64,000 nucleotides of DNA from JASHPR01 sp963729365 (GCA_963729365.1 CAVSNQ010000022.1:434001-498000), one strand, 5' to 3'; counted from the first letter of the stretch, positions 1-8,806 are shown. Notes: generated by a model from the sequence alone, not told the origin. Translations and numbers: made by a program.

Positions 1-1
1 T

Positions 2-1375
2 AACGGCGCTCAGGCGCGGCCCGGGCCGGACCTGGAGCCCGAGACCATGGCCGCCCGCAGCCCAGTGCCCGGTGCTCCGCGCCGGGATCCGGTGACCGGC
101 CTTCCGGTGCGAGGCCCGCAGCAGCCTGCCGATGCCGGACTGGCGGCCATGGCCGCCGGCCCGAGTGATTTCGCCGCCGCCCCGGTACCCCTCAGCGGAG
201 TCCAGGACCGGCAGCGCCCGATGACCGGCCCGAACGGTGAGCGCGGCACGCACCGCCAGCGGCCGCCGGCCGCCTCGGCCGGTGAGAGTGGCGTACCGGA
301 CCGCGAGCGGCCGCTCACTCCCCCGATGAGCGAATCGGCCCAGCGCTCGCTGGCCGCGCTGACCGGCGACCGCAGCTCGTACCTCAGTGCCGGCCCGGCC
401 AGCCTTCCGCTCCCGGCGATCCGCGATGTCCCGCGGGACCGGCCTCGCGTCGCTCCCGGCGATGACCCTCGGACGGCGGTTCGCGATGTCCCCCGGGACC
501 GGTTCCCTGTCGCTCCGGACGATGACCCTCTGACCAGCCCCTCCTTCCCGAAGGTCCCGGCCTCAGACAGCAGGTCGTACCACAACGGCAGGAGCGACAC
601 GCCGGCGGGCGGCTCACGCACTCCGCCGCCGTACCTGGCCCCCACGCAACAGTTCCCGAGTTACGACTCGCCTGCTCCGCAGTACCCCGCAGCCCCCCGT
701 CCCGCCCCGCGCCCGGCCGCGCAGCAGTCACCACCCCAGCGCTCCGGCCAGCACTCGGCACCTCCGCGTCCAGCCGCTGAGCAGCCCGCCCCGCGGCGCC
801 CGGGCAACGGCAGCGGAGATGCCGGCCGCACGAATCCGCACGCCTATCGGCCGGATCCGCTGGCCAGCCGGGATCCGTATCCTCCGCGGGCGCCGTCCGC
901 ACCACCTGGAGCTGCGTCCGTGCCGCCCGGCCCGGCGCAGGTTCCCCCAGCGGCGTCGGGCAACCCGTATGGCAGCTACGTAACTCCCGACAGCCAGCAG
1001 ACCGTGGCCTCCAGCTATGACGGCTACCCGGCCATGCCCGGCGCTGGCCACGGGCAGTCCTACCCGCCGCCAACCGTACCGAACGGCACCGGGCAGAACG
1101 GGAACGGCTACTGGCAGCACCAGCCGGCGGCTCCGGGCCACCAGCCTGATCCGGGTGCCCCCAGTTACCTGGACAATGCGGCGCAGGTCCCTGATCCGCG
1201 AACTGACGGAACCGAAGCCGACTACCTGAACGGTTACGGACGGCACGGCCAGGCCGGCTACCTGCCGAGCGGCTACCCGGCCGACCAGCAAGACCCGGCG
1301 GGATACGCACCTGTAGACCCGTACGGGAGCGATGGATACGGCGGTTACCCAGAGTACGGAGCGGCCGGACGCTGA
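2..1375 (+). CDS. C-terminal part of a proline-rich, low-complexity protein (5' end outside window)
   Basis: The frame is open back to base 2, so the ATG at 47 is probably internal and the gene starts before the window. The visible 457 residues are almost all Pro/Ala/Gly/Ser/Tyr-rich and lack a recognisable fold. Residues coded at about 418-537 form two copies of a 20-residue unit built on RDVPRDR...VAP.DDP. The last third is rich in Gly-Tyr-Pro. Long tails of this kind occur on actinobacterial sensor kinases and cell-envelope proteins, but no catalytic domain is visible here, so the function is left open. The stop overlaps nothing, and the next gene starts 76 bases downstream on the same strand. 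Confidence 0.6.
   Translation, partial: NGAQARPGPDLEPETMAARSPVPGAPRRDPVTGLPVRGPQQPADAGLAAMAAGPSDFAAAPVPLSGVQDRQRPMTGPNGERGTHRQRPPAASAGESGVPDRERPLTPPMSESAQRSLAALTGDRSSYLSAGPASLPLPAIRDVPRDRPRVAPGDDPRTAVRDVPRDRFPVAPDDDPLTSPSFPKVPASDSRSYHNGRSDTPAGGSRTPPPYLAPTQQFPSYDSPAPQYPAAPRPAPRPAAQQSPPQRSGQHSAPPRPAAEQPAPRRPGNGSGDAGRTNPHAYRPDPLASRDPYPPRAPSAPPGAASVPPGPAQVPPAASGNPYGSYVTPDSQQTVASSYDGYPAMPGAGHGQSYPPPTVPNGTGQNGNGYWQHQPAAPGHQPDPGAPSYLDNAAQVPDPRTDGTEADYLNGYGRHGQAGYLPSGYPADQQDPAGYAPVDPYGSDGYGGYPEYGAAGR
418..537 (+). repeat. 60-bp tandem repeat, two imperfect units, inside the proline-rich coding region
   Basis: Two adjacent 60-base units encode IRDVPRDRPRVAPGDDPRTA and VRDVPRDRFPVAPDDDPLTS. Both units stay in frame and keep the RDVPRDR and VAP.DDP blocks. 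This is the footprint of unequal crossing-over or slippage in a low-complexity tail. Confidence 0.6.
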
Positions 1376-1451
1376 TCTCCGCCCGGCGGGCGGGCTTGAC
1401 AAGGTGGGCCTGCCCGCACCGACAATGTGCCGACCCCGCAAGGCAGGTGAG

Positions 1452-1742
1452 ATGCAGGACGGCACGCATGACCATGTACGCAGTTACCACTTGCACCGGC
1501 TGGCCACGGCGCTGGACACCGAGGGCTTCCATGCCACGGTAAAGACCAGTTACCCGGCTGCCCTGCACGTGTTCATCCCCGGCGCGTCGATGCTCGCCGA
1601 AAGCATCGACTGCACTCCGGGTACCGACGACGCTGGCCGCCTGTGCTGGTATTACCGGTGGTCATGGGGCGAGGTGCTGCACGATGCCGAGGACCCGCCG
1701 GGCGCGGCCGCCAAGATCGCTGAGGTACTGGCCGCACGCTGA
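1452..1742 (+). CDS. small hypothetical protein (96 aa)
   Basis: A 96-residue acidic soluble protein of no family I recognise. I chose the ATG at 1452 because an AGGCAGGTGAG purine run lies just before it. An in-frame start further upstream would overlap the preceding gene. It has no signal peptide or membrane segment. It contains WYYRWSWGEV near residue 66, an aromatic cluster that suggests a small alpha/beta fold, and ends with an alanine-rich helix (AAAKIAEVLAAR). It may be co-transcribed with the proline-rich gene upstream and is followed by a strong hairpin. Confidence 0.6.
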   Translation: MQDGTHDHVRSYHLHRLATALDTEGFHATVKTSYPAALHVFIPGASMLAESIDCTPGTDDAGRLCWYYRWSWGEVLHDAEDPPGAAAKIAEVLAAR

Positions 1743-1754
1743 CGGCGCACGGGC

Positions 1755-1791
1755 GCGCCCCGGGGATCCCAGCACGGTCCCCCCGGGGCGC
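1755..1791. terminator. bidirectional intrinsic-type terminator hairpin between converging genes
   Basis: A perfect 11-bp inverted repeat, GCGCCCCGGGG (1755-1765) and CCCCGGGGCGC (1781-1791), has a 15-base loop. It lies between the stops of the 96-aa gene (1742) and the histone-like gene (1805), which converge. There is no clear U-tract, as is usual in actinobacteria. Confidence 0.65.
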
Positions 1792-1804
1792 TGCGCGGCG
1801 AGCC

Positions 1805-2629
1805 CTAGCGAATGAGGCCAGCCAGCAGACCGCCGTACTGATCCTCGTTCGAGGTCCGTGGCGGCGAAGCAACCCTGAGCGCCGGCCCGGACGGCCGGGC
1901 GGACGGCCGTACGGTACTCGCCTTCGACCGGGTCGCCTTGGCCTTGGCACTCCGCTTGGGCTTGGCGGTAGCGTGCGACTTCACCGCTGCGGTGCTGCGC
2001 TTAGCCGTGATCTTGGGCTTGGCCGCGGTGGTCTTCGGCCGGGCCGCAGTCGCCGGCTTGGCCACCTTCGTCGACCTGGCCAGCGCACTGGATGACCTGG
2101 CCGTCCCCGACTTGGCCGCGGACGTCGTCCTGGCCGTGCTCCTGGCCTTGGCGGCCGTGCTCCTTGTCCTGGCCTTGGCCGCGGTGCCGGCCGGCCGGGC
2201 CGTGGTCCTGGACTTGGCCGCGGCGGTCCTCGGCGTCGATGCCGACATCTTGGCTCCCGACATCGTCTTGGCCGCTACTGTCAGTGACTTGGCGGCAGTG
2301 GTCATGGCCTTCGTGGCGGTGTTCATCGCCTGCATGGCGGTGGACATCGTCTTGGCTGAGGACGTGGCCTTGGTGGCCGCGGCCGTCATCTTGGTAGCCG
2401 CCGACGTGACCTTGGTGGCCGCGGACGAGACTGTCCGCGCCGCGATCGCGGCCGACGGTGCGTTGGTGGCGGCCGCCGTGCGCGTCGTCCTGGTCACGGT
2501 GGTCCTGGTGCTGGCCCTTTTCCTCGGACGGCTTGCGGTGCGCCTGGGGGCGCTGCCGCTCGTCGACCGGGCGCGGGCACTCGCCGGGCTCCGGCGATTG
2601 GCCGTGCGGGCCGTAGTTCGTGCAGGCAC
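1805..2629 (-). CDS. histone H1-like Lys/Ala/Thr-rich protein with heptad repeats
   Basis: A 274-residue, very basic protein made mostly of Ala, Thr, Lys, Ser and Arg. It has three parts: an Arg/Thr-rich N-terminus (1-60); eight consecutive 7-residue units at residues 70-125 of the type AATKVTS/AATKMTA/AATKATS; and an AAK/AKS-rich basic tail resembling histone H1 or the tail of actinobacterial HU. The GTG start at 2629 has GGGGGGAAG upstream. The tail ends in a different motif, SNEDQYGGLLAGLIR. A nucleoid- or polyanion-binding role is likely from composition, but no HU DNA-binding domain is present. The opposite strand carries a long hydrophobic frame that is a mirror of the Ala/Lys codons. 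Confidence 0.72.
   Translation of the reverse strand: MPARTTARTANRRSPASARARSTSGSAPRRTASRPRKRASTRTTVTRTTRTAAATNAPSAAIAARTVSSAATKVTSAATKMTAAATKATSSAKTMSTAMQAMNTATKAMTTAAKSLTVAAKTMSGAKMSASTPRTAAAKSRTTARPAGTAAKARTRSTAAKARSTARTTSAAKSGTARSSSALARSTKVAKPATAARPKTTAAKPKITAKRSTAAVKSHATAKPKRSAKAKATRSKASTVRPSARPSGPALRVASPPRTSNEDQYGGLLAGLIR
2255..2422 (-). repeat. eight 21-bp coding repeats (7-residue units) in the histone-like gene
   Basis: Residues 70-125 read AATKVTS, AATKMTA, AATKATS, SAKTMST, AMQAMNT, ATKAMTT, AAKSLTV, AAKTMSG. The strict 7-residue register gives a helix with one Lys/Met face and one Ala/Thr face. The first units are the most alike and the later ones drift. Confidence 0.6.
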
Positions 2630-3240
2630 TGATCTTCCCCCCGTCTAGATCAATTACGGAAGTCCTATTCCACGGGTGGCGGAGATTTACACACTCGATG
2701 ACCGTTCTACCTGCAGAACAATGGCCCTAAGCGGCTAAAAATAGCCGCTAATTCCCGCCCGGACCGCGCCTGACACCCCCGCGCCTCGGCTAACTGCGCC
2801 GGATCAGCGACGGGAGTGTGGTCCGCGCGGACTATTCGTTCCGTGCTCCGAGGGCGATGACAATCGGCACCACGGGTCCTGCCGCCGCAGCGGCTCTTTT
2901 TCGATCAGGGGCATGGCGATGACGGTGGCCGGGACGAGGCGACACAGCGAGACCGATAGGTCCCCCCCATGACCCCCGCTCGCCGAGAGTGGCTCGGCGC
3001 GCAGGCTCCCTTGGTCGACCGCAGGTGCGGGCGGCCTCCCCCAGCGCGTTGCCGCCTCGCCCCGGTTAGGCAAAGCCAACCGCTCTCCGGCGCGCCGGGC
3101 CATCCCCGAACTCAGGGATGCGGGCCGTGCCGCAGTCGCCCTAGAATGCCCGCTACCGCACGCGACCTCGGCCGGCCGGTGCTCCCGGACGGCCGAGACC
3201 ACGCCTGCGTGGCAGCAAGACACCCGCGGGCAGGATGGTG
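2630..3240. other. divergent intergenic region with one small perfect hairpin
   Basis: About 610 bases separate the leftward histone-like gene and the rightward FHA gene, so both promoters should lie here. The left part (2640-2760) is visibly AT-richer than the flanks. I see no supported gene. A leftward open frame at 2804-3223 has no ribosome-binding site or protein-like composition. Confidence 0.45.
2730..2749. other. 8-bp perfect inverted repeat, AAAA loop
   Basis: AGCGGCTA-AAAA-TAGCCGCT, starting 101 bases upstream of the histone-like gene. It could be an operator or a small hairpin in the leader. It is not downstream of any gene, so a terminator role is less likely. Confidence 0.45.
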
Positions 3241-4068
3241 ATGACGCTCGAATCGGCTCAGGCGACCGCGCACGTCACCACCCCGTCGGGTCGCGTGATC
3301 GGCATTCCCGACGGCACCCGGCTGGTCTTCGGCCGGGGGCCCGACGCCGACCTGGTGATCCCGGCCGGGCGCGGCCTGTCCCGGCAGGCCGGCGCGGTCA
3401 GCGCGACAGCCGGCGGCGCATGGGTGGCCAATATCAGCCTCACCCATGCGCTCTACGCCGAAGGTCACGGGTACCGGATCCGGCTGCCGCGCATGGAGGC
3501 GCCGGGCCAGCCGTCGGCCGGCTGGTTCGTGCGGCAGGGGACGGCGCTGATCGGCTCCCGCGCGATGCTGGACGAGGGCCAGCCGCTGCGCCTCGTCGTG
3601 GCGGTCAGGGCCGTCGCGCTGGACCAGGCTGACGGCAACGGCGCCGCGCTGCGGGCCGACGGAGATGCGACCCTGCTCCCGCTCTACCTGGACCCGAACA
3701 CCAAGCTCTTCCTGGTGGCCCTGATGTGGTGCCGGCCCTGGCTGATCGATCCGGCGCGCAGCATGCCGCTGCCCCGCACGCCCGAGATCGCCCGCGCGGC
3801 GCTCGAGGTCACCGACGCCCATCACGAGATCGACTGCTTCGACAACGACCCGGCCTTCCGCGACCGGCTGTCGGCCCGGGTCGGCGAGCACATCAAGGTG
3901 CTGCGCCGCAAGATCGTCGAGCGCGGCCTGGTGCGTTCCGGCATCCGGCTCTCCGACGAGGTCGCGGTGGGAGCGCTCATCGACACCGGGATCATCGCCG
4001 CCGACGATCTGGCCCGTCTCACGGACCCGGCGTGGTGCTCCCGCCAGGAGGACCTGTGGTGGACGTAG
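3241..4068 (+). CDS. FHA-domain protein
   Basis: A 275-residue cytoplasmic protein. Residues about 10-95 form a forkhead-associated domain with RLVFGRGPDADLVIP and a GLSRQA block in place of the usual SRRHA, so it should bind phosphothreonine peptides. The C-terminal half (about 160-270) is helical, with a stretch around GEHIKVLRRKIVERGL resembling the small helical domain that follows FHA in other actinobacterial proteins. I prefer the ATG at 3241, six bases after an AGG; the ATG at 3235 abuts the AGG. It converges with a Ser/Thr kinase gene 14 bases away, a likely functional partner by family logic, although they are not co-transcribed. Confidence 0.8.
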   Translation: MTLESAQATAHVTTPSGRVIGIPDGTRLVFGRGPDADLVIPAGRGLSRQAGAVSATAGGAWVANISLTHALYAEGHGYRIRLPRMEAPGQPSAGWFVRQGTALIGSRAMLDEGQPLRLVVAVRAVALDQADGNGAALRADGDATLLPLYLDPNTKLFLVALMWCRPWLIDPARSMPLPRTPEIARAALEVTDAHHEIDCFDNDPAFRDRLSARVGEHIKVLRRKIVERGLVRSGIRLSDEVAVGALIDTGIIAADDLARLTDPAWCSRQEDLWWT

Positions 4069-4082
4069 CCCGACCGGCGGCG

Positions 4083-5696
4083 CTAATGTCCCGGCGGGCT
4101 GCCGGGACCGCCGGGTGCGCCGGGCGGCGCGCGCACGGTGAAGCTCGCCTCCGCCCTCGCGCCGCCTGAGGCCGTGACGATCACGTGGTAAGTCCCGACC
4201 GGCAGCCCGCGGCGGAAGAACTCATGGTCCTGGTTGATCGCATAGCTGAACGTGCCCTGGCCATCCACGACGGGATGCTCGGGAGAGGCGCGCCGCCCGG
4301 CCAGCGCCACCGTCACCGTCTGGCCGGGAGTCCAGCCGATGCCGTGCAGCACGAACGCCGTGTGGCTGTCGCCGGTGGTCTGGTAGAGCGCGATCTGCGG
4401 CCGGCCGGCCTGCTGCGCCGACAGCGAGGCCTGCGAGGCCGGCACCACGATGGTGCCCGGCGGCGGCGGCGGTAGCGGTGGCGGCCGGCTGCTGCGCTCG
4501 GCCGCGAAGCCGACGGCCGTGCCCGCGCCGATCAGGGCGACGGCCGCCACCACCGACCATGCGGCCAGGTATATCCGCCGCCGCCGGCGGCCCGGCCCGG
4601 CCGCGCCGCCGCGCGCCCCGCCCGCGCGCTCGGCTCCCGCCGCGGCCGCGTGGCCGCGTCGCGTCAGGGCCCGGAGCGGCAGCAGCCGGCGGCGAGGGGC
4701 CGCCGCCCGGCGCGGAACGCTGAGGGCGGGCTGCGAACCGAACGTCGCATCCTCGCCCGCGCTGGCCTCCGGGCCCGCCCCGGCCGACGGCTTGGGTTCC
4801 CGGCGGTATTCCGCGATCAGGGCCAGCGCCGGGTCCGGCAGCGCCGACGACCCGAGTTCCCGCCCGGCGTCCTCCAGGCTGAGCGCCAGGTGGGCGAGGA
4901 CAGCCGCCGAGTTCGGGCGCTGGCGCGGGTCGCGCTGCAGGCACGCCCGCACGATGTCGGCCAGGTCCGGCGGCAGGCCGGTCAGGTCGGGCGGCTCGGT
5001 CGCGAGCCGCACGAGCACGTCCATGACGGTCTCGCCCTGGTACGGGGCGTGACCGGTCGCGGCGAAGAGCATCGTCGCGCCCAGCGAGAAGACATCGCTG
5101 GCCATCGTCGCCTGGCGGGTGTCCCTGGCCTGCTCGGGCGCCATGTACGCCGGCGTGCCCACCGCGCCGCGGGTCACCGTGAGCTGGATCCGCTCCGCTG
5201 CCCTGGCCACGCCGAAGTCGATGACCCGCGGCCCGTCCAGGGACACCAGCACGTTGGACGGCTTCAGGTCCCGGTGGACTAAACCAGCGCCGTGGATCGA
5301 CTCCAGCGCCTCCGCGCAGCCCGCCGCCAGCCAGCGGACCGCGGGCACGGGCAGCGGGCCGCAACTGCGCACCAGCGTGCTCAGCGAGGGCGCGGGCACG
5401 TAGGCCGTGGCCAGCCAGGGCACATCGGCCTCAGGATCGGCCGCGACGACCGCCGCGGTGAAGGCCCCGCTGACCCGCCGGGCCGCGGCGACCTCCTGGG
5501 CGAAACGGGTACGGAAATCTGGCTCTTCGGCAAGCTCGATCTTGATCGTCTTGACCGCGACCAGCCGCCCCGCGGCCGACCGGCCCAGATAGACCTGTCC
5601 CATCGCGCCGGCGCCGAGACGGCCGATCAGGACGTAACCACCGATCTGCTCCGGGTCCCACCGGCGCAGCGGTTCGGTGAGCGCAGGCTGCGGCAA
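4083..5696 (-). CDS. membrane serine/threonine protein kinase with extracellular beta-sandwich domain
   Basis: A PknB-type Hanks kinase of 537 residues. The kinase domain covers about residues 18-290 with glycine loop GAGAMGQVY, VAVK lysine, HRDLKPSN catalytic loop, DFG, and APE (YMAPEQ). A Pro/Ala/Arg-rich linker follows, then one membrane helix near 385-410 and a roughly 110-residue external domain after a PPPLPPPPP stalk. That domain looks like a beta-sandwich (GIGWTPGQTVTVALAG, YHVIVTASGG) and is not PASTA. I chose TTG at 5696 because GGGAGGAG lies six bases upstream. The frame stays open to 5849, but that would nearly collide with the divergent gene. The FHA gene converging from the left is a plausible phospho-peptide reader. 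Confidence 0.85.
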   Translation of the reverse strand: MPQPALTEPLRRWDPEQIGGYVLIGRLGAGAMGQVYLGRSAAGRLVAVKTIKIELAEEPDFRTRFAQEVAAARRVSGAFTAAVVAADPEADVPWLATAYVPAPSLSTLVRSCGPLPVPAVRWLAAGCAEALESIHGAGLVHRDLKPSNVLVSLDGPRVIDFGVARAAERIQLTVTRGAVGTPAYMAPEQARDTRQATMASDVFSLGATMLFAATGHAPYQGETVMDVLVRLATEPPDLTGLPPDLADIVRACLQRDPRQRPNSAAVLAHLALSLEDAGRELGSSALPDPALALIAEYRREPKPSAGAGPEASAGEDATFGSQPALSVPRRAAAPRRRLLPLRALTRRGHAAAAGAERAGGARGGAAGPGRRRRRIYLAAWSVVAAVALIGAGTAVGFAAERSSRPPPLPPPPPGTIVVPASQASLSAQQAGRPQIALYQTTGDSHTAFVLHGIGWTPGQTVTVALAGRRASPEHPVVDGQGTFSYAINQDHEFFRRGLPVGTYHVIVTASGGARAEASFTVRAPPGAPGGPGSPPGH

Positions 5697-5851
5697 TCCA
5701 GTCTCCTCCCGGTACGCGAGGTTAGCCCTTAAGATGCCGACTGGCCAGGGTTCCGGCACACTGCCGGGAACCTGCGGCGCGGCCGCCGTGACCGCGGATG
5801 GCCTAGCCTGTTGGCTGCCCGGGACCAGCCAGATCGCGAGGGACGCCAACG

Positions 5852-5974
5852 ATGCCGGTAGCCGAGATCACCCGTGCCGAGACCGGCGTGCGCACTCGGC
5901 TGCTGCGTGTGGACTCGGCGCGCGACATCGTGGCCCGCGCGCTGCGGTCCCGCGCCCTGCCGGGCACACTATGA
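5852..5974 (+). CDS. small ORF (40 aa) translationally coupled to the CocE-type hydrolase
   Basis: An ATG at 5852 preceded by GCGAGGGAC opens a 40-codon frame starting MPVAEITRAETGVRTRLLRV and ending ALPGTL. Its TGA overlaps the ATG of the next gene (ATGA at 5971-5974). Such overlap is the normal coupling signal in this genome. I do not recognise the peptide. It could be a leader that couples translation, or the N-terminal stub of a lost gene. It has no signal peptide. Confidence 0.4.
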   Translation: MPVAEITRAETGVRTRLLRVDSARDIVARALRSRALPGTL

Positions 5975-7620
5975 GCTACCGGTTCCGTCCTCCTGTCGAG
6001 CGGCCGGCAGACCGTGGCGCCCCGCCGCCGCGGTTCCGGCGCACGGAGGCCGACGGCATGATCATCGAGCGGGACGTCGCCGTTCCCGTCCGCGGCGGCG
6101 TGACGATCCTCGCTGACGTCTTCCGGCCCGCCGGCGAGCGGCCCGCTCCCCCGCTCATCGCCTGGAGCCCCTACGGCAAGCACGCCGAGGGACAGCTGAC
6201 GCTGCGGTACCCGGACAGCGGGGTCGCGCCCGGCCAGCTGTCCGGGTACACCGCGTTCGAGTCACCCGACCCGGTGTACTGGACGCAACGCGGCTACGCC
6301 GTCGTCAACGCCGACATCCCGGGGACGTGGCATTCCGGCGGGAACGCCACGTTCCTGTCGCCCGAGGAGGCGCTCTGCGGCCACGACTTCATCGAATGGG
6401 CCGCGGCCCAGCCCTGGAGCAACGGGAAGGCCGGCCTGTCCGGCGTCTCCTACCTGGCTTCCGCGCAGTGGTCGATCGCGGCGACCCGCCCGCCGCACCT
6501 GGCCGCGATCAACCCCTGGGAGGGCTGGAGCGACACCTACCGCGAGGTGGCACGGCACGGCGGGATCCCGGAGACGTACTTCTGGCCGTACATCGGCCTG
6601 CGCTGGGGCTGCGGGACGAACCTGGTCGAGGATCTCGCGGCCGAGACCGCCGAGCACCCGCTGTTCGACGAGTTCTGGGCGGCGAAGGCCGCCGACCTGT
6701 CGCGGATCACCGTCCCGGCCTTCGTGGTCGCGAGCTGGTCCGACCAGGGGCTGCACACGCGGGGGACGTTCGAGGGCTTCAAGCGGATCAGCTCCGGCCA
6801 GAAGTGGCTCGACGCCCACGGACGCAAGAAGTGGGGCTATTACTACAGCCCGGAGAGCCTGCGGCGGCAGCAGGCGTTCTTCGACCATTTCCTCAAGGGC
6901 CTGGACACCGAGGTGACCGAGTGGCCGCGGGTGCGCTACGAGGTCCGCGACCGCGCCAACACCGGAGCCAGGAAGTCGGCTGCCGGCTGGCCGCTGCCCG
7001 GCACCGAGTACGAGCGGCTGTTCCTGGACGCGGGCTCCGGCCAGCTCAGGCGGGACGCCCCGGCCGCCGAGGAAACCGTCGGCTACGACAGCGAGCGGGC
7101 CTGCCGCGGCCGCGGCCGGGCCACCTTCGACCTGCGCTTCGACGAGGCCACCGAGATCGTCGGCCACGCCAGCCTGCGGATCTGGATGTCGGCGCCCGAA
7201 GCCGACGACCTGGACGTGTTCGTGGCCGTGCAGAAGCTCGACCGCTACGGCGACCTCGTCGGGTTCCCGTACTACGCGGTGTTCGAGGAAGGCCCGGTCG
7301 CGCTCGGCTGGATCCGGGCCTCGCACCGGGAACTCGACGAGCAGCGGTCCGCCCCGTGGCAGCCGGTGCTCGCCCACCGGGCCGAGCGCAAGCCCGGACC
7401 CGGCCGTGCCGTTCCGCTGGACGTCGAGATCCTGCCCTCGGGAACCAGATTCGGGGCGGGCGAAACGTTGAGGCTCGTCATCCAGGGCACCGACATCTAC
7501 CGCCAGCCGCGGCCGCTGGTGCAGGCCTTCCATGACGAATCCGTCAACCACGGCCCGCACGTGATCCACACCGGCGGCCGGTTCGACTCGCACCTCCTCG
7601 TCCCGCGAGCGCCTGCCTGA
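5971..7620 (+). CDS. CocE/NonD family hydrolase (X-Pro dipeptidyl-peptidase type)
   Basis: A 549-residue alpha/beta-hydrolase of the CocE/NonD family, which cleaves acyl or peptide-like bonds. The early part shows RGGVTILADVFRPAG, a typical family opening. The nucleophile motif GVSYLA follows GKAGLS, the likely acid is in SWSDQGLHTRGTF, and the histidine is in FFDHFLKG. The last 200 residues form the jelly-roll C-terminal domain (HASLRIWMSA, ending VNHGPHVIHTGG). There is no signal peptide, so it is probably cytoplasmic. The start is fixed by the ATGA overlap with the 40-aa frame upstream. The substrate is unknown. Confidence 0.85.
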   Translation: MSYRFRPPVERPADRGAPPPRFRRTEADGMIIERDVAVPVRGGVTILADVFRPAGERPAPPLIAWSPYGKHAEGQLTLRYPDSGVAPGQLSGYTAFESPDPVYWTQRGYAVVNADIPGTWHSGGNATFLSPEEALCGHDFIEWAAAQPWSNGKAGLSGVSYLASAQWSIAATRPPHLAAINPWEGWSDTYREVARHGGIPETYFWPYIGLRWGCGTNLVEDLAAETAEHPLFDEFWAAKAADLSRITVPAFVVASWSDQGLHTRGTFEGFKRISSGQKWLDAHGRKKWGYYYSPESLRRQQAFFDHFLKGLDTEVTEWPRVRYEVRDRANTGARKSAAGWPLPGTEYERLFLDAGSGQLRRDAPAAEETVGYDSERACRGRGRATFDLRFDEATEIVGHASLRIWMSAPEADDLDVFVAVQKLDRYGDLVGFPYYAVFEEGPVALGWIRASHRELDEQRSAPWQPVLAHRAERKPGPGRAVPLDVEILPSGTRFGAGETLRLVIQGTDIYRQPRPLVQAFHDESVNHGPHVIHTGGRFDSHLLVPRAPA

Positions 7621-7763
7621 CGCGGGGCGCCGGTGGTCTTACACCCACCATGGTGCGGGAACGAGCCTGACCCGCTTCGACGGCTACGTCGCCGCTCGCG
7701 GGGAGGCGCGACCGCGAGGGGTCCTGAGCGAACGCCTGGCCGCTCCGCTTACGCTCGGTCGTC

Positions 7764-8795
7764 ATGAGCCTCGAAGCACTGTCGTCGGCGGCCGCGGTGG
7801 CCGGGCTGGCGCGCAGCGATCCGCACAGTCCTGGCCTCAGCCGCGTACGGGGCCAGGGAGGCTTCCGATATCGCGACCCGTCGGGCGCAGAAATAACGCA
7901 AGGCGAGGTGCTGGACCGCATCCGGGCGCTCAGGATCCCGCCCGCCTGGAAAAACGTCTGGATCTCGCCGGATCCGCTGGGCCACATCCAGGCCACGGGC
8001 GTGGACAGCCGGGGCCGGACCCAGTACATCTACCACCGGCTGTGGCGGGAGCAGCGCGACGCTGAGAAGTTCGCTCACATGCTGCGGTTCGCCAGCGCGC
8101 TGCCTGCGTTGCGGGCCGCCGCCCAGGACGACCTGAAGCGCCGTGGCCTGAACCGCGAGCGTGTCGTCGCCGGGGCCGTCCGGCTGATCGACCTCGGCCT
8201 GTTCCGCATCGGCGGTGAGAAGTACGCCGATCTGGACCATCATTACGGAGCCACAACGCTGCAGAAGCGGCACGTGAGGCTGATGCGCGACGGCATGATG
8301 TTCGACTACGTCGCCAAGGCCGGGAAACAGCGGACGATCGTCGTCAGGGACCCGGTGGTCCTGCCCACGGTGCGGGCGCTGGCCCGCAAGGACAACGGCC
8401 TGGAGCCCCTGTTCTGCTACGAGCACGGGGGCGGCTGGCACGTCCTCCACTCTGACCAGGTGAATAATTACATCGCCATGCGGGCCGGCGGCCACTTCAC
8501 CGCCAAGGAATTCCGCACCTGGAATGCCACCGTGCTGATGGCCCTGGTGCTGGCGAACGCCGGGCCGTCGCCGAGCGAGCGGAGCCGTAACCGCGTCATA
8601 ACCGCCAGCGTCCAGGAGGTGGCGCGCTGGCTCGGCGACACCCCGTCGGTGGCGCGGGGATCGTATATCGACCCTCGGCTGATCAGGCAGTACGAGTCAG
8701 GGGGCCAGCTGCAGGCCATCCCCGTGCTGCCGGCCGTCCTCCCGGCGCCCGCCGAGGCGGAGACGGCGGTCGCTGCGCTGCTGGCGGCCTCTTGA
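7764..8795 (+). CDS. DNA topoisomerase IB
   Basis: A 343-residue type IB topoisomerase of the poxvirus/bacterial class, which relaxes supercoils through a 3'-phosphotyrosyl intermediate. The N-terminal domain shows the family strings IPPAWKNVWISPDPLGHIQA and GRTQYIYHRLWREQRDAEKF. The catalytic domain has LFRIGGEKYADLDHHYGATTL (first Arg), the KEFRTW block (second Arg), and the nucleophile Tyr in ARGSYIDPRLI. Length is normal for the family. The ATG at 7764 is the first in frame. It stands alone, converging with a small membrane-protein gene 11 bases downstream. Confidence 0.92.
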   Translation: MSLEALSSAAAVAGLARSDPHSPGLSRVRGQGGFRYRDPSGAEITQGEVLDRIRALRIPPAWKNVWISPDPLGHIQATGVDSRGRTQYIYHRLWREQRDAEKFAHMLRFASALPALRAAAQDDLKRRGLNRERVVAGAVRLIDLGLFRIGGEKYADLDHHYGATTLQKRHVRLMRDGMMFDYVAKAGKQRTIVVRDPVVLPTVRALARKDNGLEPLFCYEHGGGWHVLHSDQVNNYIAMRAGGHFTAKEFRTWNATVLMALVLANAGPSPSERSRNRVITASVQEVARWLGDTPSVARGSYIDPRLIRQYESGGQLQAIPVLPAVLPAPAEAETAVAALLAAS

Positions 8796-8806
8796 AACTG
8801 GGTCGG

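Noticed and set aside
1938..2648. Long rightward hydrophobic open frame opposite the histone-like gene
   Set aside because: It is the complement of Ala/Lys/Thr codons, has monotonous Leu/Ala/Val content and no ribosome-binding site, whereas the leftward frame has a strong one.
2804..3223. Leftward 139-codon frame in the divergent gap
   Set aside because: No start signal, low-quality composition, and it would block the FHA gene's promoter region.
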